From assembly GCA_963575745.1 (NCBI GenBank), contig CAUYUJ010016161.1, positions 256,168 to 292,802 on the forward strand: DNA of 36,635 bases, in the 5' to 3' direction. The position numbers and the translations under genes were made by a program. Each line of letters opens with the position of its first letter. The first letter of the stretch is position 1. This document shows positions 1 through 9,689 of this stretch, piece after piece. Under the pieces are notes generated by a model. The model was not told where the DNA came from. It saw only the letters and a program-made list of their open reading frames with translations, and did no database searches. The DNA is from Prorocentrum cordatum (Eukaryota; Sar; Dinophyceae; Prorocentrales; Prorocentraceae).

Positions 1-1910
1 AAGGGTCCGAGGCTGGAACACACGTCCGACATCAGACCAGAGAGGAGCGCCGCCGTGCGGTCCTGGCCTTCAGGGAACCAGGATCCTTCATCCTCCCCCG
101 TCCTGCGGGCAAAACAGAGAGGAGCCCGCCTTCTTCTCCTGCTAAGGGCGGGAGGGGGGGGAGGGGGAGGGGGGAGGGACAGGTGAAGCCGAGGCGGAGC
201 TGCCTCAGTCCACACTCCCACGAACGAGTCGGCCACTCTTTCCCAAACGACTTCAGGAAGGGCCAGAATTTTTTGCACCTGCACGGGCAGACACAGAGCA
301 GCTCTCGAGGTCGGCGCCTCGGTTCGGCAAGGGGTATGGATAGACCACACAGCAGGCACTTGCCTGTCGACAGCGGCCAAAAAAAGGCGAGCGGCGGCAC
401 GGACCCAAGTGTTCTCTCTCCCGAGAATCTCGCGGGCAGTTTCAGAGGCCCACGGGACCCCCCACTTGAACCTGGAATCGCGCCACGAGCTAACAACTAG
501 ATGGGGTTCGGGAGGACGGTAGGCCATTTCCCAAAACATCCTATCACCGAGAACGCAGAGGCCAGCAACGAATCCTTCTTCGATGGCATGCTGAATGCTT
601 AGGACTAAATCGAGATCCAGCGTAAACTTCTGCGGCTGGCTGGTCCAAGCCGCAATGACCCGCACCTCGATCCCGATGTCGCTGAAATGCTCACAGAACC
701 AAGGGGACAGGGAGACAAACAAGTCGTAGGAGGGAACGAGGATAACGACATAGGATCTCCCCTGAAGAGAAGGGATCCTGGGCACCGTGGGGTCTTGCGA
801 GGGACGCGTGGGCTCCTCCACAGAGACAGACGGAACCTCAACCGACAAAGCGCGAGGAGCCACAACAACAGGGCGGAAGGGGGCACCAAGCACTTTGCGA
901 GATGGGACGTGAGCGAAGCACTCACTGAGACCTTTGGATCTGTTGTCGCTCTTGACACGTTTTCTGTCCTCAATGGCTTCAACCAACTCCGAGGGGGAGG
1001 GACGGAGCGGGGAGGAGGCCCAAGCCAGCCTACAACCTTGAGCGCCCTGAACATGTTTCAGAAGCCTCGCACCGTCCCAAAATTCGGTAACGCAGAAGGG
1101 GCACACAGTGCCCGTGACAAAATTGGTAGGGCTCTCAGAGGTCTTATGGGTCTTACCCACATGAACCTTGATAGTCTTGGGGTCGTCCGCCGTGAAACCA
1201 CACGTGTAGCAAAGGTATTTGACGATGGGAGGGGAGGACAATTGCGTACCAGCATTGAGAGTGGGGGGTTCACCTGGGGTCTGACCTTCCACATCCTGAG
1301 TGGCAGGGCGCACAGCAACCATGGGCGTGCGCTCTTCTGCTTCAAAATCTGTGTCTGGTCTTGACTGCTTGAGCTGCTTGACCCAGTGGTCGTGCTCTAA
1401 GTCCTCAACGAAAAAATGCTTAGCCGCCTTCGCAGCCTTGGCCACAAGGCCTTTGAAAACGCCTGGCATGCGGCGGGCAAGCTCGAGGAGTTCTTCGATG
1501 TACTCTTGGTCACTTTGATCCGTGGGAAAACGAAAACGTCGCATCCATAGCATATCTGCTTGAAGAAGCTGGGGCCAACACTTCGGCACACTCCAGAGAA
1601 CATCGATCGACACTCTCACAGCTGGCGGGGCGCGAAGCAGTATGCTTGGGGGCATGCGCAATCTGGCAACCGACAAAACTTGGTCGATGGCCAATCGTTG
1701 GGTTCTGAGGTAGACCATAACATTGGAGTCCTGGTCCCTGGTGTGATTTCGGAGGCCCTTGTTAGCAGCCGTACGATACACCTGGGAATGGTAGGCACGG
1801 AGCTTCCTAGCAAGGGAATCAGGGATGTCATCCCAAACTCCAGCCGCATAAAGGAAACGAGTAGCCCCTAACGTTTCAGCGTACCGAACCTTAGTTTGAA
1901 TCGAGAGGAG
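1..1910 (-). CDS. LINE-A C-terminal part: RT thumb, two zinc fingers, methyltransferase-like domain (open at window edge)
   Basis: One frame stays open on the minus strand from about 1910 to base 1, over 630 codons, with no stop inside the window. It opens with a thumb-like stretch (YAAGVWDDIPDSLARKL near 1850-1800) typical of the region after RT motif E. Next come a charged linker and two fingers: CYTCGFTADDPKTIKVH with a second His at 1145-1211, then CPFCVTEFWDGARLLKHV ending in GC at about 1045-1111. Below about 750 the islands VVILVPSYDLF, DLDLVLSIQHAI, FKWGVPWAS and ENTWVRAAARLFLAAV follow the order of the methyltransferase-like module at 14038-14604. That module's EHP and DQC signatures are replaced here (HTP, DSF), so catalysis is doubtful. 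The fingers probably bind RNA or DNA; this is family inference. The methyltransferase assignment is less certain than the rest. Confidence 0.7.
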
Positions 1911-1925
1911 CGGGGGGGGGGGGGA

Positions 1926-2644
1926 CACAACCTTCTTGATGGGTCGGAGAGCACCAACCATGGAAGCGTTCCTGGCACATATTTCCCTGCCGATTCCCCA
2001 TTGGCAGACACAAGCACACCCAAAATCTTATGAACTTGAACGACGTCGATGTGTACGTCAAGAGCAGGAAGATGAATCCTGGGCGGGAGGGTATCAAACA
2101 AATTGCGAGAAGCCGCCTTCGCCCCAAGTCCTCTAAAACAGATCAGGGTTTTGGTTTTAGCACTGTTAACGAGAAGCCCACGCTTGCCTACAGAGTCGTG
2201 GATAATTCTGAAGACCTTCGAAAGTTGATGAACGATCGTGTTGGCTGGTCCGCCCACAAGGACCGTCAGATCATCAACAAAAGAGAAATCCGCCACTGGA
2301 TCCTGCCAGTCTTGGGGCCTGGAAGCATGATGGGGAGCAGGCGGGGCCTGCCAGAAGAGATCTTCCGCTTTCATGCGTTCTTGTATTTCGCGAAGGGCAC
2401 TGGAAAACACCAAGTTAAAAACATCCCCCGCCAAAATGGAGCCAGGGCGCGACCCCGCAGACGGAGCAACCCACAAGGCCGAACGGCCAAGCTTCCACAT
2501 GGAACCTGATTGCGATTCCTGCAGTAAGAACAAGATGTGCTCCGTGTCAACATGGGCCTCGAGAAGGGGGTGGGGCACCAAGTTGAGCCCTGACTCCTTC
2601 CTGCAGGAATGGGGTGAGCCCCATAGTTTCCATGGCGTGGGCAA
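1926..2644 (-). CDS. LINE-A reverse transcriptase palm: motifs B, C, D, E
   Basis: This frame holds the RT core in order: motif B GSRPGSILAGDVFNLVFSSA, catalytic motif C ADFSFVDDLTVLV (F-V-D-D box), motif D GLLVNSAKTKTLICF and motif E VHKILGVLVS. Both motif C aspartates are present. The segment copies element RNA into DNA at the nicked target in the family model. Motif A lies in the next frame upstream (2560-2943). The join falls in a G-rich stretch at 2563-2572 where one extra base restores the change of frame. On the other side a run of 13 G (1912-1924) separates this frame from the C-terminal frame. The ORF as drawn begins at an internal Met, which is not a real start. Confidence 0.9.
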
Positions 2645-2943
2645 GGGAAGTCTCTTCTCGTGGGAGCGCCAAGGCCACCTGCTTCACGAGATCAATGCAC
2701 AAGGCACCCGCACTTTGTTTAGCCTGCTTCGTAGCATGCCAATGCAGCCGAATCCCCAGCAAGGCGCGTTCGACTCCTTTTCCCTGGATACCACCCACCT
2801 GCGTGCACAAAAGAGAAGCATAAATGAAGTCAGTGGCTTTCTGACGTAAGAAACGATGATGCATCTTGGAGATCGCGTTGCATTTATGAATGTTGCGCTG
2901 CGCGGCAGCCGTCCAAACATCACCACTGCCTTTGTGAAAAAAA
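2560..2943 (-). CDS. LINE-A reverse transcriptase fingers and motif A
   Basis: The reading frame continues the RT from the upstream segment after a run of seven A (2937-2943). It shows FFHKGSGDVWTAAAQRNIHK followed by K-M-H-H-R-F-L-R, the nucleotide-binding finger region. QVGGIQGKGVERALLGIRLH follows, then motif A as ALCIDLVKQVA with its catalytic Asp. Removing one base in the A-run joins it to the linker segment; removing one base at 2563-2572 joins it to motif B. The remaining part of this frame (2944-3422) is a shadow of the upstream segment. Length and order fit a LINE RT. Confidence 0.85.
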
Positions 2944-3670
2944 GGCAACCTCCCCGAGCTTGAACCCCAAAGGCTCACGGCAATGCGCAGCTGCTTTGAC
3001 CAGGATGGGAGCAAAAACCTCGGACAACCCACAAGGATCAGCTTTAAACAACTCGTCTCGGAAGAAATCAGGCCCCGCACTGCGGTGGGCCTGAGCCTTG
3101 CTGAACAAAAGCTGCAAATCGAAGGGAGAGGGAATCGCCTCAATACATCGGACGAGGGGGCCCAAGGGATTGATTCTACACTCGTCGTTATACTTACTGA
3201 CACCTTCACAGTACGAGAGCTCCTTGGCCCGTTCAATCTTCGCAAAATGAGCTTGCACAATTTCATGGACCTGTTCAGGGGTGCGGGCGGGTTTTCCTTG
3301 ACAATCCAACATAAACGGGAAACTCGGGGCCTGCTTTGGCGCTCGTCCAGCGAAACGCAAACCACGGGAGAGATGGTTCCACTCACACTGAGGGGCCCGT
3401 CCATCGATGCTGGCCCTGACACTTGCCAGTTCCTTCTGCAGGAAGGCGTCTTTATCCAACTGAAAAGAACGAGCCAAAAAATCAGACTTGCCTAGAAACA
3501 TGCTCTGAAGACGAAGCATGAAGATATCAGCTCTTATGTCCTTGGGATCAGCACGGCGCGCAGAGATAACAAATTCTTTGGCGTATCCGCCGAGGTCTTC
3601 GAATATTCGCTTCCATTCCTGCATGATCGTCTGGCACGTCCTAGGCAACTGCAAGGCGATGTGGGGGGGG
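2937..3670 (-). CDS. LINE-A linker and RT motif 0 region
   Basis: The segment lies between endonuclease and RT core. It carries EWKRIFEDLGGYAKEF, a basic helical stretch and WNHLSRGLRFAGRAPK. Near the end is KAQAHRSAGPDFFRDELFK, the K-x-x-x-x-x-x-G-P-D segment that begins many LINE RTs, followed by a P-L-G-F-K stretch. No catalytic residues are expected. It joins the endonuclease frame at a run of eight G (3663-3670): deleting one base in the run gives continuous sense. Linkers of this size are usual in LINE ORF2 proteins. Confidence 0.8.
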
Positions 3671-5341
3671 CAGCTCAAAATCTTCAAAACAAGAGCCGCC
3701 ATGCGACCCCGCAGACAATAGGTCTGGAGGTAACCCCAGGATCTCCGCTACTTGGCTAAGCCACTCCTGACTTTCCGTGTGCCCAAGTGACGTCACTGAC
3801 AGATCCCCTTTCCAAAGGCGGCAAGCAAAACGGCGGAGGGTATCAAGTTTCTGGGAGGACTGGAGAGCGCCACTGGCTTTCATTAACACCCTCTTGATAC
3901 CCCTCCTGACCCGAAGAAACAGAAGGGAGCGGTTAGACACATAGGGGGGTTGGGTGGAACGCACATCCTTGGGGAAGGCCTCAGCGGCCGCCGACATAAC
4001 CTGATCCTGAACCGTGCTCAAGTGGGCATTCATGTCCGTCTCCCAAGGGATAGGCGGGATTTTGGCAATAGCCTCCCGAAAGGCCACCACCGCTTCAGGG
4101 CGCTTCGTTTTTAAACAGTCGAAGGAAGGACAATCCTTTTTTTCCTTTCTGTGCACCGTCTCAGCCCATGCAAATTTGACCTGCAGAGGAGCATGGTCAG
4201 TCTCTTCCATTCCGTTGTCGAAATGGTGCAGCACGCTCACCTCCTTGGCGTGCACAAAAAACGCTCTGGAGGTGGCAACATAGTCAATCCTGTGCTTTCC
4301 CCCCCCTTTCGTGACATACGTAAAACTCGGGTCGTGGGGGATAAAAGTATTGATCACTTCGAGCTCGAGGGGGGCCATTTTTTCATGGAAAACGTCCCCA
4401 GGCGGGTCCTGACCCTGGATAAAGCCCTCAGCCCCAACGGCCTCACTAGTCACGTCGCCAACTCTGGCGTTAGCATCGACTAAAACCATGTCAATACTAT
4501 ACTCCGAAATAAGACGCTCCGCCTGCTCCCAGAACTCCCGCACCTTAGGCATGCCTTGACGCACATGCGGGGCATGCAACGAGGCAACTCTGACAGCAAA
4601 GTGAGGCGCACTGACAGCCACAGCAAGGAAGCGGGGATGGGAGTGGAGGACACAGAGTTGGTTGCGGCTCAGGAGGAGCTGCTTTCCTCCGGCTTTGCCA
4701 TAAGGGGTCTCTCCATTAAACCAAACTTCGCACCCTAAGCCGGTGCCGTCAACCCCCGAGGAGACCGCCCAGAACTTACCTTGACGGCGAATCCCTTTTT
4801 TGTTCCAGGCTTCTTGAAGCCCAACCACCAGGGCGTCAGTTTTTTCGAGTTGGGTCGTGATGATTTGAGTCCTCATGAATCTGCGTTTCCCAACAGTCCC
4901 CAACTTTTTCTCCACCGAGATGCTTTTTACATTGTACTGTATAACCGAGAAAGCGAAAGAGGCCTTGACCTTGATTCTTTCGTCTATGTGGGGCTCGGAG
5001 TCGGGCATGGGGACGCCCATGATCTGATGTCTTACTTTAAAGTCCTGCGGGCCATGAGGTAGCTGGTCCTCCGCATCAGCAGTGAACCGCTCAGGGTAGG
5101 CCGCGCGATCCTCAGCGCTCGCAAAATCAAGCCAACTCCACTCCAACGCGTGCACAAAAAGCGTGGTGCGCACAAGACGAGGCGGCAAGACAGTGACACG
5201 GTTGATGTTGCCCTGCATCACATTGCGGGCAATGAAATCAGCGAGTGTGTTCCAGGGATGCTCATTGTGGGCACGAATGTAACAGACCTCCAGAGGTCTG
5301 ACACGACGCACCGTCCGAATAATGGCAACAAGGAGACGCAT
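3663..5341 (-). CDS. LINE-A RNase H C-terminal end plus EEP/APE-type endonuclease
   Basis: From the Met at 5341, residues 19-38 (EVCYIRAHNEHPWNTLADFI) are the last RNase H motif, H-x-x-x-x-x-N-x-x-x-D. Residues about 131-390 form an exonuclease-endonuclease-phosphatase domain with nearly every signature: QYNVKS (N137), LQE (E177), LHAPH (H256), LVDANA (D289, N291), HRIDYV (R351, D353) and TDHAPLQV (D382, H383). The enzyme nicks target DNA to prime reverse transcription. All catalytic positions look intact. Residues 390-566 are a helical linker to the RT. The frame stays open upstream of the Met to a TAG at 5420-5422, so this Met is unlikely to be the true start. The frame ends early because of the G8 run. 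Confidence 0.9.
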
Positions 5342-5626
5342 AACCTCGTGCTTGGGGTCAATAGTAGAAACTCCATTGACAACATCAACAGCATTCTTGG
5401 AAAAATAGAGACGGGACTCCTATCCTGCGAAGCAATGGATTCTCCTAAGATCTGCACGCAAGTCCAAAATATGCCAAGGGCCTCATGGTGCAGAATGTCT
5501 GGATCGTCTGTCATTGGTCGAGCCTGGCAAGACGCCCCCCAGTCACAAGACCAGAAGCCCCCGAACGCGCAAAGGTTGTCAGAAAGCTTACGAACGCACA
5601 CGGAAGCCCAAGCACCCTGGGTACCA
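5342..5626 (-). pseudogene. LINE-A RNase H domain, N-terminal remainder (frameshifted, 5'-truncated)
   Basis: Two minus-strand frames complete the RNase H fold upstream of the endonuclease ORF. The first gives GAWASVCVRKLSDNL, like the end of strand 1 and strand 2, and ILHHEALGIFWTCVQIL, the helix that bears the catalytic Glu in this family. Around 5401-5420, next to an A5 run, the frame changes to ESRLYFSKNAVDVVNG, the strand and helix that normally begin with Asp-Ser. Here the Asp position appears to be Phe. The first catalytic Asp would lie just upstream but is replaced by the TCC array. The domain is probably inactive as it stands. Confidence 0.6.
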
Positions 5627-5671
5627 TCTCCTCCTCCTCCTCCTCCTCCTCCTCCTCCTCCTCCTCCTCCC
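5627..5671. repeat. (TCC)n microsatellite at the 5' border of LINE-A
   Basis: An uninterrupted array of about 15 TCC units. It begins exactly where LINE-A homology ends. Confidence 0.95.
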
Positions 5672-5736
5672 TTCCCGGGGACCCGCTCTTCGTCCCGAGC
5701 CGTTTCTCGGGGGGCCCCAAAGGGGGTGGCGACCAC

Positions 5737-5913
5737 ACCGTGCGGTGAGTCGGTGGGGATTCGGGGTCACCGCACGGTTTTGGGGCTCGAGTCCCTCTCC
5801 GAGGACGTCTCGGGCGACAGGAGCCTCCAGGGTCCCAAGACCGTGCGGTGACCGACCGTGCTTTGAGGTCTCCTTGGGTTCCGAGGTCAGCGCACGGTCT
5901 GTCACCGCACCGT
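5737..5913. repeat. Cluster of CCGTGCGGTGA motifs in both orientations
   Basis: The 11-mer CCGTGCGGTGA occurs at 5738 and 5841. Its reverse complement TCACCGCACGG is at 5767, with one-mismatch forms at 5887 and 5902. Alternating orientation allows several short stem-loops. No ORF uses the region. Function unknown. Confidence 0.75.
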
Positions 5914-5987
5914 TTCGGGACTTCAAGGTTTCCTGAGGGTCCCGGGGCCCGCCGTTGAACTCCCCCAGACCCAGACCTCCGACGAGA

Positions 5988-6260
5988 TGTTTTTTTTTTT
6001 CCGGGAAAGGGCATAAGCCCAGGGTTCTCTTTTAGTTGGTTTACCTGCGTGTTTGACTTGAGGTGGGCCGGCGAATTTCTATTGTGATAAATATCGAGGT
6101 CGAGGTGGGCCGGCTAATTAAATTTTGAGGATGGCTCGAGCGAAACGCTTGTTGTTTAGAATGTGTTGAGGACGTCTCAAGCGAAACGCTTGTTTGGTGT
6201 TATAGATTGTCCTCTCCTGGGGACCTGAATTCAGATGATCTCTCAAGTGAAATTCTTGTT
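5988..6260. repeat. Dispersed block: TTCCGGGAAAGGGCAT unit and GCGAAACGCTTG units
   Basis: A block reading CCGGGAAAGGGCATAAGCCC then AGGGTTCTCTTTTAGT (about 6000-6036) recurs at about 7781-7818. GAGGACGTCTCAAGCGAAAC followed by GCTTG (6168-6192) recurs with changes at 6129, 8132 and 8233. This ties the blocks at 5990 and 7775 to a larger duplicated satellite region. No coding sequence is visible. Confidence 0.7.
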
Positions 6261-6284
6261 TTCAGATGTCTCGAACCAATTTGC

Positions 6285-6485
6285 TGAGGATGTCTTGAAC
6301 CAGAGGTTTGTTTTCACGTGTCCAGGTCGCCCAGGCGGATGTCTAGCATGAGGATTTGTCGAGGAAGTCTCGAACCAGAGGCTTGTTTGCACGTGTCCAG
6401 GTTGCCCAGGCGGATGTCTAGCATGAGGATGTGCTGACGACGTCTTAGCGAAGCGCGTGTTTTCACGTGTCCAGGTCGCCCAGGC
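6285..6485. repeat. ~75-bp tandem repeat, about three copies
   Basis: Successive units share CACGTGTCCAGG, CGCCCAGGCGGATGTCTAGC and the ending ATGAGGAT. Copies begin near 6285, 6350 and 6425, the last diverging at its end. Confidence 0.8.
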
Positions 6486-7032
6486 ACAGTATAGCCCTCG
6501 GCACGGTACATCAATATCGATACCCTTAGCATTGCAGCCTGGCATGTTGCCTGGCACGTTCCGCGGAGCGTCCCGTGGCGAGTCCCCCTGGCACGCCGCG
6601 CGGTGCACGTCCATTGGCACGTTCCGTAGCGCGTCCCCTTGGCACGTCCCGCGGTGCGTGCCCATGGTACGTCCCCTGGCACGTCGCCTGGCGCGTCACT
6701 TGGGACGTTCCGCGGCGCGTCCTCCTGGCATGTCCCCCTGTCGATTAGTTCTGGGGCAGCAACCATTTGCTCAGGCGGCTCGAGCTTACGATCCAGATCA
6801 GTTCGGTCAGGACTCGGATGCCAGGGAGGACTCGATCCACAACGCTATATAGAGCACAATCGCGGCATGGCACTTCGCAGTTCAGTATGGCGTAGCACAG
6901 CACAGCCCTCGGCACAGGACATCAAGATGGATACATTCAGCATTGCATGTGCCCGTCGCCCAACCAGGTGTCTTTGCAACGTTGCCATGCCTCCTTGTTC
7001 TAATTCCTTTCCGGGTTCGTGGGTCGATCATG
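6484..7032. repeat. Compound repeat unit, copy 1 (minisatellite plus ~150-bp block)
   Basis: In order: a block end (CCCTCGGCACGGTACATCAA onward), a ~20-bp degenerate minisatellite of GGCACGTCCC/GGCGCGTCCC words (6538-6745), a linker with TGTCCCCCTGTC and GGCTCGAGCTTA, the ~150-bp block from GATCAGTTCGGTCAGGACTC (6796) to CATTGCA (6947), and a tail containing GTTGCCATGCCT and GGGTTCGTGGGTCGA. The same order recurs at 8885-9455. The overlapping ORFs are repeat translations, not genes. Confidence 0.85.
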
Positions 7033-7229
7033 TGTCAATCCCAGCGCTATTCCTCGACCTTCGGCCTGCAAGGGCCCGTCATCGGGCCCCGAAGCCATCA
7101 AGAACGGGGCCAAGGCGAAACTACAGTATGGGCTCGACCAGAAGAATGTTTCCACAAGAGAGGGCGCCGCGTCCAGGCCCTCGGCGGGGGGGGGGGACAG
7201 GAGGGCGGGAGCGCGAGCTGGGCCCCTCC

Positions 7230-7335
7230 CCCTCCTCCTCCTCCTCCTCCTCCTCCTCCTCCTCCTCCTCCTCCTCCTCCTCCTCCTCCTCCTCCTCCTC
7301 CTCCTCCTCCTCCTCCTCCTCCTCCTCCTCCTCTC
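7230..7335. repeat. (CCT)n microsatellite
   Basis: About 35 near-perfect CCT units. The long Pro, Ser or Leu runs in the overlapping ORFs are only translations of this array. Confidence 0.97.
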
Positions 7336-7339
7336 CTCA

Positions 7340-8339
7340 CCCAATCCGGAGACTCCAGGGCGTCCACTGCTTGTTGGTGTGGGCACGTCACGCGTGCCAC
7401 AGCAAGGCCATCGCATCCCAAGAAAATCCCAGGGTACCCTGGAGGCGAGCAGGCCGTTTCTGGGCGTGGGTCTCCCCCGGGAAGGGGCCGGGACCTCTGG
7501 GACCGCGCACTGAAATCATCCTTCGGATGCCCGGGCCCCTCGACCGCCTTCTCGTCCCGAGCCGCCTGCGGACGGTCCCGGGGGGCTCGGTGACCCCCCC
7601 CCGCGAGGCAGAAGGATTGACGACGAGCTCCCGTCGTGATCTTTCGTGACGGGGGCGTGCCCCGCCCCGCCGGTGCTTCGAACGGCCCCGGCGGCGTCCA
7701 CGCGGTAGTCGGGGGGGGGAGGCGCGACGCTCAGGACCCATTCTGGCTCGATCGATCCGATCCGATGTTGAGTTAGCGTTTCCCGGAAAGGGCATGGGCC
7801 CAGGGTTCTCTTTTAGTAGATGGTAAATTTGTCCCCGGTGCCATGGTACCATGCTTGAAGGTGCCATGCTTGAACGAGGTAAAGTCCCATTCGGCGTGGA
7901 ACAAATGCGTTTCGCGCGTGCCCGCTCGAGGAAAGTGCGCCCCCCATCTCGGATCCTCGTTGCCTAATGGGGTCCGCGGACTCCCGTTTTCCCTCGTGAC
8001 TAAAAGGGTTCGGAGCATTTTGCGCAGAATCCACATTAAATAACGAGGTATGGAGCCCCGACTGGGACACGAAACATATGAAAAAGTCGACTTTGCGCGT
8101 GCCCGCTCGAGGATGGCGCGTTCCGCGCGCAGGAACTTCGAGGACGTCTCGAGTCCCGCGCTTGTTTTGTAGAAGGAAGGTCGGCTTTTTGCGTGCCCGC
8201 TCGAGGATGGCAAACCCTGCGTGCCGAATGGCTGAGGACGTCTCGGGCGAAACGCTTGTCTTGCAGCGCTTGAAAGGCTTGGGCGCTCCAGGATGCCCAG
8301 GTGGTTCCCGGGCGCTGCGGTCGGACCGCTACTTGCAAG
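7340..8339. other. Non-coding stretch with duplicated blocks
   Basis: I see no convincing gene. CGTCCCGAGCCG-type sequence near 7554 resembles 5694-5730. The block at 7781-7818 duplicates about 6000-6036. GAGGACGTCTCG units occur at 8132 and 8233. TGCGCGTGCCCGCTCGAGGA-like words recur near 7914, 8093 and 8190. Confidence 0.6.
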
Positions 8340-8800
8340 GATCGTGGCCTCGTGAGCGCAGACGCCGCGTAATTTGCGAAGGATCCTGGCCCTGGGAGCG
8401 CGGACGCAGCGTAATTTTCAAAGCATCATGGCCCCGGAGGCGCGAACCCAGCGTAATTCACTGGGGATCGTGGCCCTGGAGGCGCGAACCCAGTGTAATT
8501 CACTGGGGATCGTGGCCCTGGGAGCGTGGACACTGCGTCATTCGCGAGGGAGCGCGGCCCTGGGAGCGTGGACACTGCGTCATTCACGAGGGAGCGCGGC
8601 CCCGGGAGCGCGGACGCAGCGTCGCTTGTGAGGGATAGTGGCCCAGGGAGAGCGGACGCAGCGTAATTTACGAGGGGTCGTGGCCCAGGAAGGGCGGACG
8701 CAGCGTCATTTGCAGCGGGTCATGGCCCTGGGGGTGGCGGACAAAAGTGCAATTTACGGTGGATCCTGCCCCTGGGGGCGCGGACACAGCGTAGTTGACG
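8340..8800. repeat. ~42-bp GC-rich minisatellite, about 11 units
   Basis: Units follow the pattern GTGGCCCTGGGAGCGCGGAC, then GCAGCGTAATTT and a variable GCGAGGGA. GTGGCC-type starts recur about every 42 bases (near 8344, 8386, 8429, 8512, 8638 and 8764). The frame is open and gives a repeated WPWERG peptide, but the period-42 repeat explains the open frame. I do not call a gene. Confidence 0.9.
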
Positions 8801-9455
8801 ATCAGTTCGGTCAGGACTCGGATGCAAAGGAGGACTCGATGCACAACTCTGTAGAGCACAATCGCGGCATGGCACATCGCAATTCAGCACGGCGCAGCAC
8901 AGCACAGCCCTCGGCACGGTACATCAAGATCGATACATTCAGCATTGCAACGTGGCACGTTCCGTGGCGCGTCCCGTGGCGAGTCTCCTTGGCACGTCGC
9001 GCGGTGCGTCCCCTGGCACGTCCCGTGGCACGTCCACTGGCACGTTCCGTAGCGCGTCCCCTTGGCACGTCCCGCGGTGCGTCCCCATGGCACGTCCCTT
9101 GACATGTCGCCTGGCGCGTCCCTTGGGACGTTCCGTGGCGCGTCCTCCTGGCATGTCCCCCTGTCAATTTGCTCTGGGGCAGCTACTCTGTGCTGAGGCA
9201 GCTCGAGCTTAAGACCCAGATCAGTTCGGTCAGGACTCGGATGCAAAGGAGGACTCGATCCACAACGCTGTAGAGCACAGTCGCGGCATGGCACATCGCA
9301 ATTCAGCACGGCGCAGCACAGCACAGCCCTCGGCACAGTACATCAAGATCGATACACCCAGCATTGCGTTTTGCCCGTCGCCCAATAAGGTGTCCTTGGA
9401 ACGTTGCCATGCCTTACTACATTTCTGTATTCCTTCCCGGGTTCGTGGGTCGACC
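8800..9455. repeat. Compound repeat unit, copy 2 (block - minisatellite - linker - block - tail)
   Basis: Two more copies of the GATCAGTTCGG...CATTGCA block (8800-8950 and 9219-9368) flank a GGCACGTCCC minisatellite (8950-9160) and a linker with TGTCCCCCTGTC. The tail 9369-9455 repeats that of 6948-7032. This is a segmental duplication of the 6484-7032 region. Confidence 0.85.
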
Positions 9456-9470
9456 ATGCTTTTCTTTTCC

Positions 9471-9668
9471 TTTTTTTCCTGCGATTCGATGCGGCAGAAT
9501 GCGCCTTAAAGCGGCGCAGCGTCAAACGGACAGCATTGGAATCAGCATGATGCGCCGTTCAGGCATCCTCTTCTTTGTCTTTCTCTTCCTCGCAGGCCAC
9601 GCCCACTTGTCGTTCCAGGTCGGGGTTCGTGTCATTATCAGTTTTTTTTCCTGCGATTCGATGCGGCC
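9471..9668. repeat. Direct repeat TTTTTTTCCTGCGATTCGAT + GCGGC, two copies
   Basis: The words at 9472-9496 and about 9643-9667 are nearly identical and lie about 170 bases apart. A related GATGCGGCCCGATGC word recurs near 12246. Confidence 0.7.
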
Positions 9669-9689
9669 CGATGCCTGCAAGGCGCAGCC

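Larger units (their letters stand above)
1..5626 (-). mobile_element. LINE-A: long non-LTR retroelement (RNase H - EEP - RT - zinc fingers - methyltransferase-like), 3' end off window
   Basis: A run of overlapping minus-strand reading frames gives, in coding order, an RNase H domain, an EEP/APE endonuclease, reverse transcriptase motifs 0 to E, a thumb-like region, two zinc fingers and a methyltransferase-like C-terminus. The frame changes lie in or beside homopolymers (A5 at 5401, G8 at 3663, A7 at 2937, G-rich 2563-2572, G13 at 1912), so the pieces read as one decayed or mis-sequenced polyprotein. The 5' end stops at a TCC array just where the first RNase H strand should lie, as expected for a 5'-truncated LINE or a microsatellite-associated break. 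The 3' end, any poly(A) or 3' repeat, and the target-site duplication are outside the window. The RT order and the absence of integrase or LTRs exclude an LTR element. Confidence 0.92.

Noticed and set aside
605-1849. Separate small minus-strand ORFs at 605, 1058, 1397 and 1616
   Set aside because: They are out-of-frame shadows of the long open frame that runs from 1910 to the window edge and encodes the zinc fingers and C-terminal domain.
8078-8638. ORF with repeated WPWERG peptides
   Set aside because: The 42-bp minisatellite period is a multiple of three and explains the open frame; codon bias and domain evidence are absent.
8340-8800. CRISPR-like array
   Set aside because: Units are directly abutting and diverged, without constant repeats separated by unique spacers, and the organism is a eukaryote.
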